DNA of 64,000 bases from Azoarcus sp. KH32C. Lineage in GTDB: Bacteria > Pseudomonadota > Gammaproteobacteria > Burkholderiales > Rhodocyclaceae. The DNA lies in NCBI RefSeq assembly GCF_000349945.1, contig NC_020516.1, positions 1,116,001 through 1,180,000 on the forward strand, written 5' to 3'. Position 1 is the first letter of the stretch. Every line of letters begins with the position of its first letter. The notes below the pieces were generated by a model. That model saw nothing but the letters and a program-made list of their open reading frames with translations, made no database searches and was not told the DNA's origin. A program made the position numbers and the translations under genes. Shown in pieces: positions 60,191-64,000 of this stretch.

Positions 60191-60981
60191 CGCCGGCTCT
60201 GATCGATCGTCTTCAGCGTTGTTGGCACATTTTGCTTTGCGTCATTCTGCCGACGTGCGGCATCTCGCCGTGCGTGTTTGCCGCCGAATTGACGCAAACC
60301 GTATTGCGCATCAAGCCGTCAGTCGTTGCGGTAGGTACGTTCCAGCGTACAAGAAATCCGGCGTTTCGCTTTCTCGGCACCGGTTTCGCCGTCGGAAACG
60401 GCCACATCATTGCAACAAATGCGCATGTTGTACCGCAGTCGATTGCGGACGACCAGAAGGAGGTTCTGGTCATCGCGATTCCCGGCGCGCAGCGCGGGGG
60501 CATTCGTCCGGTGTCACCGATCGCAGTCGATGCCAACAGCGATCTTGCCATCCTTCGTCTCGAAGGAGAGCCGCTGCCGCCGCTGTCGCTGGGCGACGGC
60601 GCCCTTGTCAGCGACGGTCAGACGATTGCCTTTACCGGATTCCCGATCGGCAGCGCCCTGGGCCTGACGCCAGTGACGCATCGAGGGATCGTGTCGGCTG
60701 TCACGCCGCTCGGGATACCGCAGGGTAGCGCGCGTGATCTGAATGCAACCTTGATCCGACGCCTGGTTGAAGGCGCATTCAAGGTCTATCAGCTTGATGC
60801 GACCAGTTACCCCGGTAATAGCGGCAGCCCGATGTTCGATGCCGAAACGGGCGAAGTGCTTGGGGTCGTGAATATGGCCTTCGTGAAGAAGACGAAGGAG
60901 AGTGCGCTGAGTGATCCTTCCGGGATTTCCTACGCGATACCGGTGGTCCACTTGAAGGCGCTTCTGAAAGGTGCCGAATAG
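60187..60981 (+). CDS. Periplasmic trypsin-like serine protease
   Basis: A 264-residue S1/HtrA-type protease without a PDZ domain. A signal peptide (about 1-33, ending CVFAAE) targets the periplasm. The catalytic triad is His80 (TNAHVV), Asp119 (NSDLAIL) and Ser212 (PGNSGSP). The GTG start overlaps the preceding stop, so it is coupled to the transglycosylase. Substrates are unknown; processing of envelope or exported proteins is a fair guess. Confidence 0.88.
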   Translation: MTPALIDRLQRCWHILLCVILPTCGISPCVFAAELTQTVLRIKPSVVAVGTFQRTRNPAFRFLGTGFAVGNGHIIATNAHVVPQSIADDQKEVLVIAIPGAQRGGIRPVSPIAVDANSDLAILRLEGEPLPPLSLGDGALVSDGQTIAFTGFPIGSALGLTPVTHRGIVSAVTPLGIPQGSARDLNATLIRRLVEGAFKVYQLDATSYPGNSGSPMFDAETGEVLGVVNMAFVKKTKESALSDPSGISYAIPVVHLKALLKGAE

Positions 60982-60994
60982 GTATTCGGCCGCG

Positions 60995-61066
60995 TCCCCT
61001 CGACAGGAATCGAACCTGTATCTAGCGCTTAGGAGGCGCTCGTTCTATCCATTGAACTACGAGGAG
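60995..61066 (-). tRNA. tRNA-Arg (CCU)
   Basis: A 72-base cloverleaf on the minus strand: acceptor CTCCTCG/CGAGGGG (one G-U pair), D arm GTTC/GAAC, anticodon stem AGCGC/GCGCT with loop CTCCTAA (anticodon CCT), and T arm ACAGG-TTCGATT-CCTGT. Discriminator A; the 3' CCA is not encoded. It reads AGG codons. The tRNA is intact and no integrated element is next to it. Confidence 0.93.
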
Positions 61067-61176
61067 AAGGAGCGCGCAATTCTATCTGGTTGAAGGCTTA
61101 TTACCAAGTGCGGGAATTCGCGCGGGGGCCTCGGCGGGCCGGTAGAATGCACATCCCCTTCGATGAGTAACAAGCC

Positions 61177-63087
<1,911 letters not shown>

Positions 63088-63093
63088 GGCGCG

Positions 63094-63999
63094 TCACAAG
63101 AAGCGGCCGTGGCCTTGATACCAGGCTGCGGCGGCGGCTGTGCCGAGGAACACCAGGAGATGGAAGGCGGACCACAAGCGATAGCGCCAGGCGAGTGCAG
63201 CCGGGCTCAGGTCCGAAATCAAGTATAGCGAGCCGGTCGTCGGCTTGCGCACGACGTGACACTCGGCCGCATTGAGGGCCTCGTCGCGCAGCTTGACCGC
63301 TTCGCGCCGCGCCTGGCTGCGGGCGAGCTCCCATTCGCGCATGTCGATTTCGCCGTTGCCGTCGAGATCGAAACGTTGGAGCAGGCTTTTTCGATCCGAT
63401 TTCCAGTGTTCGAGGAGTTCGCGAACCTGGCGCGAGATATCGAAGTCGGGGGAAATGCTGCCGAGCGTCGCGAAATCGCCGAGCACGTACACGCGGTCTT
63501 GGGAGATCAGGCTCCATTGCGTGTGCCGGGTGTCTCCGTGGCGAAAGACCTCGTTGCGGCTGACCATCATGTCCGCGCCTTCGGGATCCACGGCACACGT
63601 GCCGCTGCCGTCGTCGAGCAGGAATGAGGCGTCGCTTTCGTTGGTGCCGACATGGTGCCACTTGCCGTCGGTTCGGCGCTCTTCGGTCTTTACGCGGTAC
63701 CACAGCACCGGCAACCCATTCACGGGAGACAGCAGCGGTGTTCCGTCGAGTGGCTTGCCGCGCCCGCGAAGTTCCACATAGCCTTGTGCGGCGGAGGCGA
63801 CGCGCGACGTGGGCGTGTCGGTGATGATGCGGACGGTGCGGAGCGAGCGTGCCCAACCGTACAAACCTGCGCCGAGCAGCATGCCGAGCGCGAGCACCCA
63901 GGGCCAGCCGGGCGGAGTCTTGATGATGATGACGACGGCGATGAGCTGCAGCGTCGGCAGCGTGACGTTGGCGATGTCACGGCGCAGGCGAGTCAGCAT
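63094..63999 (-). CDS. GIDE-like membrane protein with an EF-hand (possibly 5'-truncated)
   Basis: A 301-residue protein with two N-terminal membrane segments (about 12-27 and 33-50), a central region like the GIDE domain of MULAN/MUL1 (about 60-190: VELRGRGKPLDG, PVLWYRVKTEERR), one canonical EF-hand (DLDGNGEIDMRE, 211-222) and a C-terminal membrane segment (about 275-293). There is no RING finger. The function in bacteria is unknown. The ATG at 63999 is one base from the window end, so a longer start upstream cannot be excluded. Confidence 0.75.
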   Translation of the reverse strand: MLTRLRRDIANVTLPTLQLIAVVIIIKTPPGWPWVLALGMLLGAGLYGWARSLRTVRIITDTPTSRVASAAQGYVELRGRGKPLDGTPLLSPVNGLPVLWYRVKTEERRTDGKWHHVGTNESDASFLLDDGSGTCAVDPEGADMMVSRNEVFRHGDTRHTQWSLISQDRVYVLGDFATLGSISPDFDISRQVRELLEHWKSDRKSLLQRFDLDGNGEIDMREWELARSQARREAVKLRDEALNAAECHVVRKPTTGSLYLISDLSPAALAWRYRLWSAFHLLVFLGTAAAAAWYQGHGRFL

Positions 64000-64000
64000 C

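Noticed and set aside
60995..61066. tRNA-Arg as an integration site
   Set aside because: No integrase, direct repeat of the tRNA 3' end or atypical genes next to it.

Overview
This 64 kb window is a stretch of core chromosome from a high-GC betaproteobacterium of the Rhodocyclales (Azoarcus/Aromatoleum/Thauera type). The basis is the GC-rich coding style, the betaproteobacterial rRNA sequences, the PEP-CTERM type polysaccharide regulators (PrsK/PrsR/PrsT), and protein sequences that read as Rhodocyclaceae homologues throughout. I see no insertion sequence, integrase, phage gene or CRISPR array.

Layout. 1-11 kb: 3' end of alaS, a membrane GGDEF-EAL protein, phosphomannomutase, an ilvE/zinc-finger pair, and nudJ - hypothetical - mnmA. 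11-16 kb (minus strand): glnE, a CYTH-CHAD protein and sixA. 16-23.4 kb (plus strand): yhdP, a nitrilase-family amidase, tldD and a 2-hydroxyacid dehydrogenase. 23.4-26 kb: a GlrR-like sigma-54 activator divergent from a bactofilin gene, with a 476-base control region between them. 26-29.5 kb: proS - lytic transglycosylase - PilZ (minus strand) divergent from rppH. 29.8-34.2 kb: CBS-domain protein, rubrerythrin, a GlpC-like Fe-S protein, DUF3501, a CNP1-like exported protein and coq7. 34.6-35.05 kb: an intergenic region with a perfect FNR-type box, palindromes and a strong orphan terminator, which I read as a candidate small RNA gene. 35-43.4 kb: rplM-rpsI, argC, erpA, an M23 peptidase divergent from tyrS, and a CHASE-PAS-GGDEF-EAL protein. 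43.4-48.9 kb: a complete rrn operon (16S - tRNA-Ile - tRNA-Ala - 23S - 5S) with two promoters, boxB/boxA signals, processing stems and a terminator. 49-61 kb: alpha/beta hydrolase, a polyprenyl-phosphate sugar transferase, prsK, prsR, prsT, a nucleotide-sugar dehydrogenase, a Sel1-lytic transglycosylase and a trypsin-like protease. 61-64 kb: tRNA-Arg(CCU), uup and a GIDE/EF-hand membrane protein.

How it works together. Besides housekeeping translation, tRNA modification and nitrogen-control genes, a recurring theme is the cell surface and its signalling: two dual GGDEF-EAL proteins, a PilZ receptor, a bactofilin, three murein hydrolases, YhdP and a polysaccharide/PEP-CTERM regulatory set. Two sigma-54 activators (GlrR-like and PrsR) sit in the window. 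The most interesting unexplained signals are the FNR-box/anti-Shine-Dalgarno small RNA candidate and the bactofilin control region, which carries a -24/-12 promoter and three GTC-N10-GAC sites.
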